A stretch of DNA of 64,000 bases from Lunularia cruciata (Eukaryota > Streptophyta > Marchantiopsida > Lunulariales > Lunulariaceae): contig OX419759.1 of assembly GCA_948567375.1 (NCBI GenBank), positions 56,273,493-56,337,492 on the forward strand, given 5' to 3'. The notes under the pieces are model-generated. The model saw only the letters and a list, made by a program, of their open reading frames with translations, did not search any database and was not told where the DNA came from. This document shows, piece after piece, positions 43,254-56,093 of this stretch (position 1 is the stretch's first letter; the number at the start of each line of letters is the position of its first letter). The translations under genes and the position numbers were made by a program.

Positions 43254-43944
43254 TGTGAACCGGCCTGTCTCTCACTCAGGATGAACCTCTGATGGCTATT
43301 ATGGTAGTGCACCATGGACTAAGAATGCAAGGAACCCCAACTCCATCATACTCCTCCAAGGCTAACTCTCCAAGACTCAAGACATTGCTCACTAGAGAAC
43401 TCAATGAGAGATAGATAGTTGCAAATGAAAGGATGATGAGTACCTCCTCATCCCTTGTTTATATACTTGTGAAATAGTTATGCACCAAAGTTACTAATTA
43501 CTGGAGTAATTCAAGTTACTAGGCTAAAATTCAAGTAAAGTCAAAAAGTAGAAAGGAATATCCATTCACATGGGCATATTCTCCTAAGCATGTGGTCCTC
43601 TCTTGACCCAACCACTAAGTCAAGGATTCCTTCACATGGGCTATCCTTAGACTTAAGAAGAATCCAAAATAAAAGGCTTGCGGGCCCAAGAGTTCTCAAC
43701 TCTTTCCTCAAAGCCAAACACCTAGGAATAATACCAAGTCAACACACTAAAATCCAAAATAGTGGTGCTCATCTTTTCTACTTCCTCTAAAGTAAGGTCC
43801 CCTCTATCTTAGCTATGACTAAATTTAGCTAACCATGACTAATATAGAACCATCCTTCATCTTTATATAAATAATATCTCTTAAGTACTTGTAATACCAA
43901 GCTTAATATCACAATACCACAAACATGCACAAATGGGTGTTATA
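43254..43944 (-). repeat. B5 5' LTR
   Basis: About 691 bp, matching the B1 LTR with scattered changes; the sense start reads TATAACACCC (C to T at the TGTTACA end). Confidence 0.93.
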
Positions 43945-44106
43945 GATCATATCCTTGCATATTGCTACATTCAATGAGGATGTCAACAACATACGGAGTA
44001 CAAGGTCCTTTGAAGGGTATCCTCTTCATGATGCCACATGGGAACCTCTTTCTCACCTCCACAATGCACGGATGGCCATCCAAGAGTTTGAAGCTTTGAA
44101 GCTTTA
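43945..44106 (+). pseudogene. pol: D chromodomain and pol end
   Basis: Continues D pol after B5. The frame restarts at DHILAYCY and, after a one-base loss near 44012, reads GYPLHDATWEPLSHLHNA, the conserved second half of a chromodomain, then stops at TAA 44104-44106. It carries stops, so it is not functional. It places D among the chromoviruses. Confidence 0.82.
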
Positions 44107-44145
44107 ATGGCAACGAGGACGTCACCAACTAGTGGTGGAGGAATA

Positions 44146-44401
44146 TGTACCAATATGGAGTTTAGCGACAAAGTTAGTAGGGCTAAAAAAGTAGCAAATA
44201 AGACAAACTAGTCTAGAATATTCTAGAAGTATCTAGGAAGCTTTTTGGGAAGCATCTTGGGAAGCTTCCCAACTAGCTTAGCTTGCACCTCAAGTAAGTA
44301 GCTTCTAGAAGAAAGCTTCTTGAGAAGCTTCCCAATTAACGTGGCTTGCACTCCAAGAAAGCGGCTCAAGGAAGCTTCTTGAGAAGCTTCTCAAGAGCCT
44401 T
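44146..44401 (+). repeat. D 3' LTR, truncated
   Basis: Begins TGTACCAATATGGAG after the purine-rich AGTGGTGGAGGAATA and follows the 5' LTR to about 44401. It lacks the last 110 bp or so, including the TATA region. Confidence 0.85.
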
Positions 44402-47094
44402 AGTCTACCAAATGTCCATTCCTGTTCTGCCCAAATAGCAACAAGCCTATCATCATGGACAAATCTATCCAAAACATTCATCAAAGGGCAGATTGAGCAA
44501 GTGTATGATGTTATCTCTACCTTGTAAGGTCAAAAGTGGGTAGGATAGATAGCACAATGTAGATGGTTCCTATAATAATAGAGTGCAAAATTGTTTAGGA
44601 TAAGAAGATCTTAAAGAGTGAAACTCAATGAAGAGAGATGCTCATATAATCTAACTCTAAGTCCTCTAAACGAATCATCTCGCTAGACATCTATTGAACA
44701 AAAATATGCCATGAGGCCAGAACCGGTGTGAACTCCCTCCAAGAGTTCCGACCACTACCACATGCTCCATAGCAACCACTCCACTCCATCCAAAGTAAGT
44801 TCTATCTATAAGATAACCTCAAAGTGTAGCAAACAAAAATGAATGAAATGGCAAACTTCAAGACATGTGACCCACCCTACAAGCTTTAATTGTGTGTGAG
44901 AGCACCAACCATACCTAGCAGTCCATGTCTTCCATACATAGAAACAGATGCTACCACAAACCCAATATAATGCCAAATAAGTAACATCCACAACAATAAT
45001 CTTCTTCTACATGAAGCTTGGGAGGAAAATACATGGAATATACTCTCTTGATAGACAAAGACTCTCTCTAAACTCAGTCTGAGTCCCTTGAGTCTCCACA
45101 TTGCATGGTGATGCAAAAATCTTGGTCTCTTGAGTCACAACATTGTGTGGCAACCACAATGGTAGCATCAGTTTGGGTCTACATCTCATGGCATATATGG
45201 GTCTGGCAAGCAATAGTATATAGTCTTGGTCCAAGATAAGCCACACGAGGTCCTCACTTGAGCTAGACTACTCTCACTATCCTCTACTTGAACATGTGCA
45301 CTCTTGCACCTCTCCATAGCAAATGCTAATTCTTGTGCCTTATTTTGTAACTAGACCCTATTTATGCTAGTCGGTGCTACAAGATAGGGAAGGGGTTTAC
45401 AATTTTGGGACTTGCTGCTTGGTGATGCAAGGCAGTATGATGAGGTGTGGAGAGGCGGTATTGGGAGGAACTATGGGATAGAGCTAGTTAGTGCTAGGTG
45501 ATGCCCATATGTGCTAAACATTGAGTGGAAAAAATCACATAAATGGATATGAACTTTTGAAAACTAGAGCAAAAATGTAGAAAATAACTAAGGAAAGAAA
45601 GAGAAATACCTCAAGACGTGGGTAATGTGGGCCAAGGGTGATTTTTAGGCCAATTATATTGAGATCAACCCCCCTAATTCTTGCTATAGCTGTTCAAATT
45701 TGATGTCTGTCCATCCAACACCATTTGATGAAGTTTACAATGTGTTGAATTGTATGGAATCCAATAAGCCAATCTCCTTCTTGAGTATTCTTCATGTCCT
45801 TACCATCAACAATCTTCTTGTAGCCCTAGATTTCTACCATGGAGAATAGAGGAAATGTAGGGATTGAAATGAGGGAATTTGATTGTTGGAATTCATGGGC
45901 TCCTTGCTCTTGGGCTCATTGCTTGTTGCACTACTCTCACCTTTCAAAAAATACTACTTCTACTCTTAGAAATGACTCCTAAACCCTCTCCTAAACCCTT
46001 CTACTCAAACCCAAATCCTGATCCCAAAAGCACAATCATGAAATCTTATCTCAAAATGCAAATCTCTTTGTTGAATCCCACCACTCTCAAAAGTAGTTAT
46101 TTTGCACAAGAACTCAAACAACACTTGGGACTTGGATAGTACACCCTTTAAAAACTGCAAATTGCTGAACTTTTTGAAAATCACTCTCCTCATTAAAAAA
46201 CCACTAAGGTGAATTGCTCCCAAAAACTTCCCAAAATGCTCAAATATGAAATCTACCTACAACAAGGAGGGTTTATATAGCCCCTACATGACAAATTGTT
46301 GATATAAACAACACTCACTACATGCATATTTCACTTGAAAGAACCCCAATTTGATGAGAAATATACAAATCATGAGTGGCAACATGTGACATGCCACCTC
46401 TCCAACCGGTGCATTCACTACCATTACATAAGAGCAGTGCCTCTGAGCACCATCATGCAGCAACAGGTAGGAGTCATTGAATGTTGATGGGTGATATCTA
46501 TCTAAATACACATGTGGTGGCTCTCATATTGGTGTCTCCTAGTGCCCCCCAATGTTTATGAGCGAGTGTAAACCAACATCATCCTTACCAATCACCATGC
46601 CAAAACACACCAATGTCCCTAGCACCATCCAACAAGTTTTCTATAGCACTTTGGGCATCAGCCAGTGCAATCGGCTGACTTTCAGTATTTTAGACATCAA
46701 GCAACAACATCCAACAACTTTGAGCATACACTAGATGTCATCAAGCACCACCAAGTGTTAGTGGGCATCCATGAGCATTCTTACATAAGATCCGTGAAGA
46801 TAACAAAATAAAATTTAAAAACTTGGTGTTTGTCAAGGCAACAACAGATGAAAATGTTTTAAAAACTATGGAAGAAACACTAGAAACATTACTTACAAAA
46901 CATGAAAAATTAGAAGAACAATAATTTTTTTGTATAGAAACATGATCTCATTTCATTTGAGTATATGATCCACATGATGAGCAAGGCATTCTTGTATCAC
47001 CCTTGACCTACTCTCTTCTCTACCAAGCTCTATCCCATTAAAAGTTATTTCTGAATCTATTTGAGTTTCCTCTCTAAATCCGCCATCATCCTCT
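44402..47094. other. Unrecognised region
   Basis: About 2.7 kb with only short frames lacking motifs. No LTR, tRNA or gene was recognised. It is probably old repeat DNA. Confidence 0.4.
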
Positions 47095-47835
47095 GACCTT
47101 TTGAGGATAGTAGAGAAACACAGAAGGGAAAGCACAAGTTCACACTCAAACTCTGATGCCCCAAAGGAGCACCTTGGCTTTATTATATAGCAAAGCAAAC
47201 ACACTCAATAGAAATATAACCCTAGGATCAGATATATGGATTGGTGATATGTCATTGATCTCCACCCTTAGATAAGTTGCATGCATGGGTGACATGTAAG
47301 ATCTGGTCCTATCTGGTTGGTCAAACCAATGTTGACTAGAGAAAATCTTTAGAGAATCTTCTTGTATGAATCTCAAAATTGCATGGGTGAGGTATTGTTG
47401 GAAAGCTCTTTATGAGACAAATAGGGAGGGGAGGGAAGGCCAACCTTTTCTTCCTTGGAGGGTGGAATTTGCATATTTTTTAGGTCTAATTCATCTGTTT
47501 AGGTCCTCAAAATTACCTCTAAAGATTTTAGGCATATTTTGGTTTCTACTCTATTAGTAGAAGTACCATTTTGGTGATACCTCTTTCTGATCTATTAAGC
47601 CCATCATGTATAACATCCTTCTAGATATTACCAAACCAAATTTCACCTCTAGATCATATGTCTAACTATTGGTTCTAAGGTTTTCAAGTCTATTTTTGTT
47701 TTCTTCCTATTAGTAGAAGAACTCTTTTGGTGATATCTCTATCTGATCTATTTAGTCCATCATGTATAACATTCTTCCATATATTACCAAACCAGACTTC
47801 ACCTCTAGATTATATATCTAGCTATTGGTATTACA
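47095..47835 (-). repeat. Solo family A LTR (long form)
   Basis: Matches A LTRs over about 740 bp in the same orientation, ending (sense start) TGTAATACCAATAGC. It carries the U3 tandem duplication also seen in A2. No primer site or internal A sequence adjoins either end, so it looks like a recombination remnant. The left boundary is uncertain by several bases. Confidence 0.8.
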
Positions 47836-48531
47836 AAATGTTAAACCGATTGATTAAGTAGTTATGTAAAATAATACAAACTGAAACCCACTTTAACAAA
47901 TATACATTTATACTATTATCTTCAAGTTGCACTCTAAGCTCATGAAGAGAATGTCATCTAGCTTTTAATACTCCTATACGATGCTCATTTATCACTCTTG
48001 CCTTTGCCAAATATTTGTTGAACTCTTGCTTGTACTCTATTTGGGCTTGCTTGAATGCTAGGACTAGGTGATGCATGGGTACATAACCAAAATCACCTAA
48101 AAGATACACTTTGGACTCAAAACTAGACACCTCCTCTTTGGTTCAAATTGTCCTAAAATGATGATTTTTTCAAAAAAAGTCATGTTGTGACATGATTCTT
48201 TGCATTTCTTGAGATAAACAAACCAACCACAAACCTTTAATACAGTCATGCAATAATAAAATCATGTGAATGTACAAAGAGGAGCACCAATGCTAATAAA
48301 TATTAAAAAGGAAAAAAACAAAATATATAACATTTTCCTTTCATAAAATATAGTTCTTCTTTTATTGTTGCAAATCACTTGACCGTTTATGGAATATGAA
48401 CCCTTTCAGCTGAAATAATATTTTCTCCATCCATTGTGGGTCAAGTAGTAAGAGGAAATAAGGTTCCATCTACCAAACCAACACAACCAAGGAAACCATT
48501 TTGTGCAAAAAAAGAAAATATCCTTCTCTCT
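47836..48531. other. Unrecognised AT-rich stretch
   Basis: About 700 bp between the solo A LTR and the C2 LTR; no feature is supported. Confidence 0.4.
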
Positions 48532-49168
48532 TGTTGTGTTGTACATACATCATTACACAACATACATCACTGTCAACATCACATACTATAGAAGCACAAC
48601 TCATACATAAGTCATACATGGACTCTAAAGTGCCACAATTAATGAGTTTGTTCATACAATTCAAATTACACTCAATCAGATTAGTACTTGATCTATCATT
48701 CCATAATCTTTCAACAACCGGACACTTATTACAATCAAACCACACCCACTCTAGCTAAGAGAATCCAAGTGACACTTGTTGACCTTTTTCCACCATAGCC
48801 AAGAACTTGAAGGCTCTACACTAGAGAAGTGATTTATCTAGAGCTACACTTAATATATCCCATGGACTTGAGCTAGGTCTCAAACCCTAATGGTTTTGTT
48901 GACGGCATACCTAATAGTGCAAAGTGACAATGGGTTCCACCATGTAGTCAGTACTCCAAACACAAAATCTGATTGTCAACAAGTAGTGTATGAGTAACTA
49001 ACAAAATACTCCTGAATACCAAAATTACTACTCCAGAGTCCAAAAAATCTAGATACAAAGCTACAAATGGTGTGACAATTATTGTGCATATATACATTAC
49101 TACGCAACATCATACACTATAGAAACAAACCTCACACATAAGGCATAAATGGACTCTAAAGTGCCACA
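48532..49168 (-). repeat. C2 3' LTR with duplicated ends
   Basis: About 637 bp. The start unit (49168 to about 49080) recurs as the end unit (48637-48532), as in the C1 LTR. The right end in plus coordinates adjoins the C2 internal region and the left end adjoins unrelated sequence. Confidence 0.75.
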
Positions 49169-49329
49169 ATTGCCTCCCTAGTTGGTGGGTAGGTCTCTCT
49201 AACTCCAAATAGCCATCTACTCCAAGTATATGGTATACCATGTGGTGGGCAAAAGATCAAGAGGTCGGGTGCTATCGCTCCATTGTTAGTCACTTGTTTG
49301 CAATCTATACCATATAAAGGATGAATTAG

Positions 49330-50424
49330 CTATAGTTCAAGTACATCTAGGACATAACCACTATCCTTGAAGAACTACCATGAGAGGAGGAGTCATACAT
49401 AACATATGAAATCCTCTCAAACAATTGTCACACACTAACATAGTAATAGCTCCACCAGAAGAGCCGTATAACATACACTGCAAGCCTACACATACAAGTG
49501 CCAAGCTTGGGTCCATAATACTATCAATGTTTAGGAGGTGGCATGGTGCACATTTGCACACATGATCCTTCTAAACAACACCATCACATCCTTCCAACAC
49601 AAGGACTCCAAATGGCAAAACCTCATGCACTCTCAAGATATTGTGGCCTATAGAAAAATCAAGTGTTATTGGTGCTATCTATTATAGATATACATATTCA
49701 CTTGGATGAAATTGATGGATTGAGGTTCTATAACGTCCTCCTCAAATAGTAGCATAACATAAGATGTCCCTATGTTGAGCAATCATCAAGTTCTCAAAGG
49801 CCATCAAGATCACTCTCCAAAGGATGTCTACCCATTGAGAATATGCACTCATCCATACATCTGGATCATCCAAGTCCAAAACTATAGTAGTACCTCAACA
49901 AATGGCTGCAAGTAAATATGGATATTGTCTATAGAGTAGAAAGTAATGAAAGAAGGATGCTAAGGAGGCTTGCCGACTAAATTGATAACCCATTGTCAAC
50001 CAAGGTAATTGGAGATCCTAATCTCCCAAGTGGCCTCTTAGCAAACCATACTTTTGCAATCCTCTCTTCACTATTTGAATCACTTTCTTTGCTAAGCCAT
50101 TTGCCTCAAGGTGATCTTGGAGGGTAATATGATGATCAATCAAAGCCTTGTCACACAAAACCTAAAATTCCCCCAAGAACTTTGTACCATGATCAGTCAA
50201 AACCTCAATGGGTGCACCAAAATGACTAAGAACCCGATCTAGGAATGAGTAAGCCATCTCTTCACTGGACTTATTAGGAAGTATGACCAGCTCAATCCAC
50301 ATGGATAAGTGCTCCACCATCACCAAAACATATCAATGATGTCTTATAGTCAATGGTAAAGGTTTAGTGAAAGCCTAACTCCAATAGTAACCCAATCCCA
50401 TGATAGCTAATGGGTGTAACTATA
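49330..50424 (-). pseudogene. pol: C2 integrase 3' part and PHD remnant
   Basis: Counterpart of C1 13106-14183. The PHD region (49361-49561) keeps CDNC, H and C ligands, but the second Cys has become Tyr (CMLY) and a stop precedes the last CXXC pair. Integrase segments are legible with many stops. No product is expected. Confidence 0.8.
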
Positions 50425-51021
50425 TGTAATACTTTGAGGACAAGAGCAGAGAGAAAACACATATTTCACACTCAATCATCTGATGCTTCAAAAAAGCCCC
50501 TTCTCTTTATTATATAGACAAAGAGGATCTCCTCTAAGGAAGCTTCACTATAGGATTAGGCACATAGATAGGTGACATGTCAGCAAGCTCCATCCTTGGA
50601 TTACTTACTTAGAGGATGACATGTCAACCTTTTCTCTATCAAAGAGAAGGGGGAGGGGAGATTTGTACATTTTTTAGGCCTAATTCATCCGTTTAGGTCC
50701 CTAAAATTGCCTTCAAAGATTTTGAGCATATTTTGGTTTCTACTCTATTATTCCCTTTTTGGTGATACCTTTTTGAGATCTATTTAGTCCATCATATGTA
50801 ACATCCTCCCAGATGTTACCAAACCAATTGTCACCTTTAAATCATATGTCTAGCTATTGATTCTAAGGTTTTCAAGTTTATTGTGGTTTCTCCACTATTA
50901 GTAGAAGTACTCTTTGGTGATACTTCTATTTTATTTATTTTTCCATCATGTATAATATCATTCCAAATGTTACCAAACTAAATTTCACATTGAGATCATA
51001 TGGCTAGCTCCTGGTATTACA
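50425..51021 (-). repeat. A2 3' LTR
   Basis: About 597 bp with the U3 tandem duplication and an internal deletion near 50635. Confidence 0.88.
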
Positions 51022-54000
51022 AACCTCTCTCCTTTTAAGACGCAACGTCCTTATTGTACAACTGTTGTTTAAATGTTTGTACCAACATTGGTGCATGTGT
51101 CAAATTGGTAGCGTGCTCCCAAGTTGCCTTATAGAAGGGGTAACCTTTCTATAGTACCAGATAGTCCACCCACAGATGGCGAGTACCATGCATGCATTTT
51201 TGGAGTATACGCTCCACTTCATATTCCTCCGTGCCATCAATGAGTGTTGGATAAGGTCAAAGGTCTTGTGTAGAATGATAGTGGTCCAATCGGGGAGCAA
51301 ATTTATGTAGAAGGGAAACATGGAACATTGGATGGATCTTCATGTGTGGTGGTAGCTCAAGGTGATAGGCCACAACGCCGACTTGACAAAGAATAGAAAG
51401 AGGCCCAATAAAACCACACCTGATCCCCAACATTGAACTCCATGTGCCTACAGTGTGCATCAACGTACTGCTTCTGTCAATTTTGTGCAATCTGCAATCA
51501 GTGCTTGGTGCTCTCCACACCTTGTTGGATTTGAGAAACAAATGTGTTGATTGAATCAACCTTGGTAGCCACCGGATGGATCTTCATCAAGATAGAAGGT
51601 GTGAGGGGATGCTCACCATACATGAGGAAGAACAGAGTGATACGGGTGGATGCATTCACCAAATTGCTGTAAGCAAATTCCACCAAAGGGGAGTAAGGTG
51701 TCCCACCTCTCTTGCTCTTCTAAGGTGAAGCCGTGCAGCATGTCTTCAATAGTGAAATTAGCCCGCTTTGTTTGTGCATCTATTTGTGGGTGGTAAGCTA
51801 TAGACATGGCCACCTTGGTTTTGAAGAAACTAAAAAGTGTTTGCCAAAACAAATTGGTGAATTGAGTGACTCTATTGATGATGAGTACTCACAACAAGCC
51901 ATGGTGAGAGAAGATTGCATCTATGTATAATTGAGCTAGTTGTGGAGTGGTCACATCCTTGGTGGTAGGGCATACATGAATCATTTTGTTGAACTGGTCC
52001 ATAAAGACCACAATGGAGTCAAACCCTCAAGTGGTCTTGGGTAATTCACAAATCAAATCCATACTCACTTGTTACCAATGTTGTGTAGGAGTGAGAGAGG
52101 TTCAAGGAGCCATGCATGAGCTTGATTAGAAGCTTTATTCTGTTGATAGAGTAGGCAGCTATGTATGTAGTCCATTATGTCATTGCTCATCTTGGGCCAA
52201 TAGTAATGGTGTTGGATTGCTTCCAAGATCTTGTCCACTCCAACATGACTTGCAATGGCCGAATCATAATATTTTGCTAGAATGATGGTGCATAATTTTG
52301 GGACATTTGGGATCCATAATCTACCATCCCAAAAGGTGATTCCTTGGGTGTTGGTGATGCCTTTGGATGAATGCGCTCCTACAATCTAGGGATCAATTGT
52401 TGTAGCAGCCAAAATCTTTGGCCAAAATTCATATCTAATCTTAACCATTGCCACCAAATTGTTTGCTATTGGCATGTGGGTGAATGCATCTACAAGTTGC
52501 TTCTTACCTTCCACATAGGTGACTATCATGTTGAAGTGTTGTTGCCACTCTACTCATTGAATTTGGTGACAAGATAGATCTTTTTGTGTCTCCACGTAGA
52601 CTAGAGGTTTGTGGTCTATCTCTACTACAAATGCCTTCTCACCCAAATAGTGCTTCCAATGCTTGGTTGCAAGGACAATTGCCAACTTTTCTCATTCTGT
52701 GGTGTGATATTTGCACTCTATTGGTAACAACTTTTGAGAGAAATATGCAATTGGATGTTATTTGTCATGCCACTCTTGTTGTAGGGCTGTTCCTATTGCT
52801 ACGGCTATTGCCAGATGCATCAGTAGCCAACTTGATTGGACATTTTGGGTCATACCACTTCAAGATTGGTGTATGTAGCAAGGCAGCTTTCAATTCTGAA
52901 AGGCCAACTCTTGTGCGGTTCCCCATGTCCACTTCTTCCTCTTGCCAAGTAGTGTCATTAAAGGCTGTGCAACCTTAGAGAAGTCATTGACAATAGAATC
53001 CTGTCAACCCCAAGAAGCTCTTGAGTTGAGTTTGATCTTCTGGGGCATTCTATTTTTTAATGACCTCTATTTTATTTGTCAATACTTGAATGCACTCTAC
53101 ATTTATTTTATGCCCCAAGTAGTCTACTTCAGACTTGCTAAACTTGCAGTTTGAGATTTTGGTATACAATCAATTTTGTCTTAGAATCTGGATGACTTCT
53201 TGTAGATGTTGTTTGTGTTTTGTCATCGTGCAACTATATACTAAGATGCAATCTAGGAAGGAGATAACAGACTTATCTAAGTATGGACAAAATATGTCAT
53301 ATATTAGACTCATGAAAGTGGCAGATGCATTGGTGAGGCCAAAAGGCATCACAAGATACTCAAAGTGACCATACTTGGTTCAAAAGGCAATTTTGAACAC
53401 ATCCTCCTCTACAATTTGGATTTGATTGTAACTACTCCACAAGTCCAATTTAGTGAAGTATCTTACTCCATGGAGTTGATCAAACAAGTCATCTATGCAA
53501 GGTAAGGGGTATTTGTCCTTCACTCTTTGCTGATTGAGACCTCGATAGTTAATGCACATGCGCATTATACCGTCCTTCTTCAAAAACAAGACATGAGCCC
53601 CATATGGTGATACGTTGGATTGGATGAACCCTTTTTGCATCTACATCTCCTCAATTTGAGTCTTACACTCCTCCAACTTATGAGGTGATAGGCAATATGG
53701 GGCCTTACAAGGAGGTGTCTTCCTCGGGAGTGTCTCAATTTTATGATCTACTCTCCTTTTTGGTGGTAATCCTTAGGGTAGATCATCAGGAAAGACATCT
53801 TGAAACTCATCCACCACATCTGTCAATTTCTCAAGAATTTGTCCATCGAGTTATGCACTCTGGACTTCTCTTATTAGACCCATGAAACATCTATTGGTCT
53901 TATAGATAGCTACTATCCATATGACATAGAGAGACAATTCTTGCCTGTTTGATTTTTCTTTAACCCCAATGATCAACCATTGGTGGGTTCTCACTATTTT

Positions 54001-54407
54001 CTTCCTCCAATCTACCATAATGTTGTAATGCTCCATCCATGGCATGCCTAAGATTGCATCATAACGAGCTAATTATATCACTCACCTCTCAATTACTTTG
54101 GGATATTCTCCAACATAGAGTGTTTCTCGTCTAGGTAATGATTCAATCCTCTTTGTTTGCCTAGTAGGTAACTCTACTTCTTTGCTCTCATCTCTCTCTA
54201 TATCCATTCCCAATCTTATTGCAACAAAGCAAGAAAAGAAATTCTTTGTTGCTCCCAGATCTATTAATACTCTCACTTGATTACCTTTTAGGACTCCATT
54301 CATGACAATCAATTGTGAGGTTGCCTTTTGGGACCTTTGACCACTTGTCTTCTTCCTTCCCTCACTTCTTTGCTTCCTTATTGAGCAAGTAAGGCCACAA
54401 GGTACAT
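51022..54407 (-). pseudogene. pol: A2 pol with chromodomain, decayed
   Basis: In order: protease (VLIDLGATKNFFS near 54275, GMPWMEHY), RT (53170-53640, with [13 protein letters not shown] and FLDCILVYS, the second catalytic Asp changed to Cys), RNase H, integrase (VAMSIAYHPQIDAQTKR near 51800) and a C-terminal chromodomain. Many stops and frame changes are present. It is the only copy here that shows the 3' half of family A pol. Confidence 0.88.
51116..51230 (-). other. Chromodomain of family A Pol (A2)
   Basis: Reads EEYEVERILQ, then WVDYLVL, stop, KGYPFYKATWE, the standard chromodomain order. In chromoviruses this module binds modified histones and biases integration. One stop falls where the conserved W of the WKGY motif would be. 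Confidence 0.85.
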
Positions 54408-55495
54408 TTACTGGTGATCTTCATTTTCCAAAGTGATTTCTAGCTCCTCTTCTTTAGTGCATCTTTCCATGTTTTTCAATGATTGCATGTATGAAGACCA
54501 AGGGGCTCTAGGGAGATGAGCACAAAAATTTGTAGATATATGCCCAAAACGGTCACAATTATAACAATGGCATTGTTCTCCTTAAGTTCCTTCTCCTTCT
54601 GGGACTCCATCTCTCCGTTCTTCTACCCATCCATGCTCTCCTTGAAGCGGTCGTGCTTCTTGGTCTCAAAACCAAAGGTTACACAATTCCATCAGTACTT
54701 GTCCACTCATATGTGGCATTTCTGCCCAATAATGTTGAGGTGGAACTACTCCTTCACCTCCACCCTATGCTCATGCTATTCTCTACGCACAAGCAATGGC
54801 TTTAAATATTGTGCAAAGATTTTGCACCATGACTTCTTGGCAAATCTGCTCCTTCAACCCTTGTTTGAAATTGTCAAGAGCCTCTATTGGACTCATGTCA
54901 GTTACTGCAACGTGTAGATCCAAAAATACCTCCACATACTCTTGTATATTGTTCTTTTGTCTCAATCTCCATAGTTGAATTTGGGCAATATGCATAGAAT
55001 CCACCGCTTGGAAAGTCTACAACAATCCTTCATGCATTTTTGTCCATGTTACCTCTCTTCTCTCTACCAACATGGATCGTTCCCAAGCATCATACCATGT
55101 GAGGGATTTATTGGTCAAGTACCCACATGCAAACACGCTTGCCACATGCTCAATGATCTCTATTAAGAACAATAAAAAATATTGATTTGTTCTCAAGATC
55201 CAATTTTCCACTACTCCCATTGTATGTTGCCCCTCGTAAGGCTCAATGTTGCAGGTCTTCTTCATCCGGAGTAGCAATGTGACTTCATCGTGACCAGGTT
55301 TGTAGGCATAGGTGCCTCTCCAAGTACTTCAATTTGAGGCATTGGGTTTTGACACGGCTCTTCTTCTTGCATTGCTTGATCATTCCTAAGGATCTGCACT
55401 TGACTTTGTAATGCCTCCATGGTCGTCTTAATATCTCAAAAAAATTTCAACATCCCTAACATTCATTGCACCAGCTCCTGCAACTATGGAACCAT
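54408..55495 (-). pseudogene. gag: A2 gag, decayed
   Basis: Start codon at 55495 is followed by an early TAG. The core segment LTWYDAWERSM is kept near 55095, as is NFKQGLKEQICQEV near 54850. The TAA at 54582-54584 occupies the codon where A1 has TGA (1587-1589). The zinc knuckle after it is damaged near 54530. Confidence 0.85.
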
Positions 55496-55732
55496 GGTTC
55501 ATGCAACACTCAATTGCTATTGTCTGCTTCAATAGAGAGTTAATATGATCATTCTAGAAGATGCACAAACTATCATGACTACAATTGGGACCTCAGAAGC
55601 TATCACTCGTTGATAACACTTGTCACCAAAATTTCTAACCATAAAATCTCTAAATATCACTTTCGGTCTCACTACATAACAAATTTCTACTTGAGGAAAG
55701 AGAGAGGATTTGGGACATTCACATCCATAACA

Positions 55733-55954
55733 TCATAATAGAATGTAGATTGTCAAATCCCACTCTCTATCATATACCACCATAGGTAGAATCACCGGGT
55801 TTGGTGAGTTCATCACTCTGTCCATGAATTCTGCTCCAAAGTGATAAACTAGCAATACTCTTATTTGCTCATGCTGGATATACATAACCTTGATGTGGAA
55901 TGGATTCAAGAATGGGAAGCTAGGTGAGGGAAATTGTCCTCTTGGTGTATCCAT
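55733..55954 (-). CDS. A2 leader ORF a (73 aa), open
   Basis: Unbroken from ATG 55954 (MDTPRGQFPSPSFPF) to TGA 55733. It differs from the A1 copy by about a dozen residues and has no stop, although the gag and pol of A2 are full of stops. It ends TIYILL. No known domain is recognised. Confidence 0.55.
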   Translation of the reverse strand: MDTPRGQFPSPSFPFLNPFHIKVMYIQHEQIRVLLVYHFGAEFMDRVMNSPNPVILPMVVYDREWDLTIYILL

Positions 55955-56080
55955 CCCATACGCTCTCTAAAGCCTTCCCAAGTCTAGCAATTACTCTATG
56001 TTCTCTACTTCAAATTACTTGGTTTCATTAGTTCATGCTCTTCCAAGAGGGGTGATCCACTCGCTTGGACTAAAATTCTC

Positions 56081-56092
56081 ACTCTGATACCA
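56081..56092 (-). other. A2 primer binding site (tRNA-iMet)
   Basis: TGGTATCAGAGT in sense, 1 nt inside the 5' LTR; one base differs from the initiator-Met site. Confidence 0.88.
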
Positions 56093-56093
56093 T

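Larger units (their letters stand above)
37934..43944 (-). mobile_element. Family B copy B5, internally deleted
   Basis: Minus-strand element inserted in the D chromodomain coding region and flanked by GATC on both sides (37930-37933, 43945-43948). The 3' LTR is reduced to 37934-37991 and joins directly to mid-integrase, so about 1.7 kb (LTR to integrase C-terminus) is deleted relative to B1. The remaining pol, gag, leader and 5' LTR (43254-43944) are present. Confidence 0.93.
28617..44401 (+). mobile_element. Family D Ty3/gypsy chromovirus, interrupted and decayed
   Basis: Plus-strand element with 5' LTR 28617-28980, primer site, leader ORF, gag start (29252-29539), protease tail to integrase (34782-37933), chromodomain (37934 junction, resuming 43945-44106) and a truncated 3' LTR (44146-44401). 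It is interrupted by B3/B4 (29540-34781), with loss of most gag and the protease start, and by B5 (37934-43944), which leaves the duplication GATC on both sides. All coding parts carry stops. Confidence 0.9.

Noticed and set aside
48501-48758. 85-codon plus-strand frame in the C2 LTR
   Set aside because: It is the reverse of the conserved LTR sequence and has a shadow in C1 on the minus strand; no coding signal.
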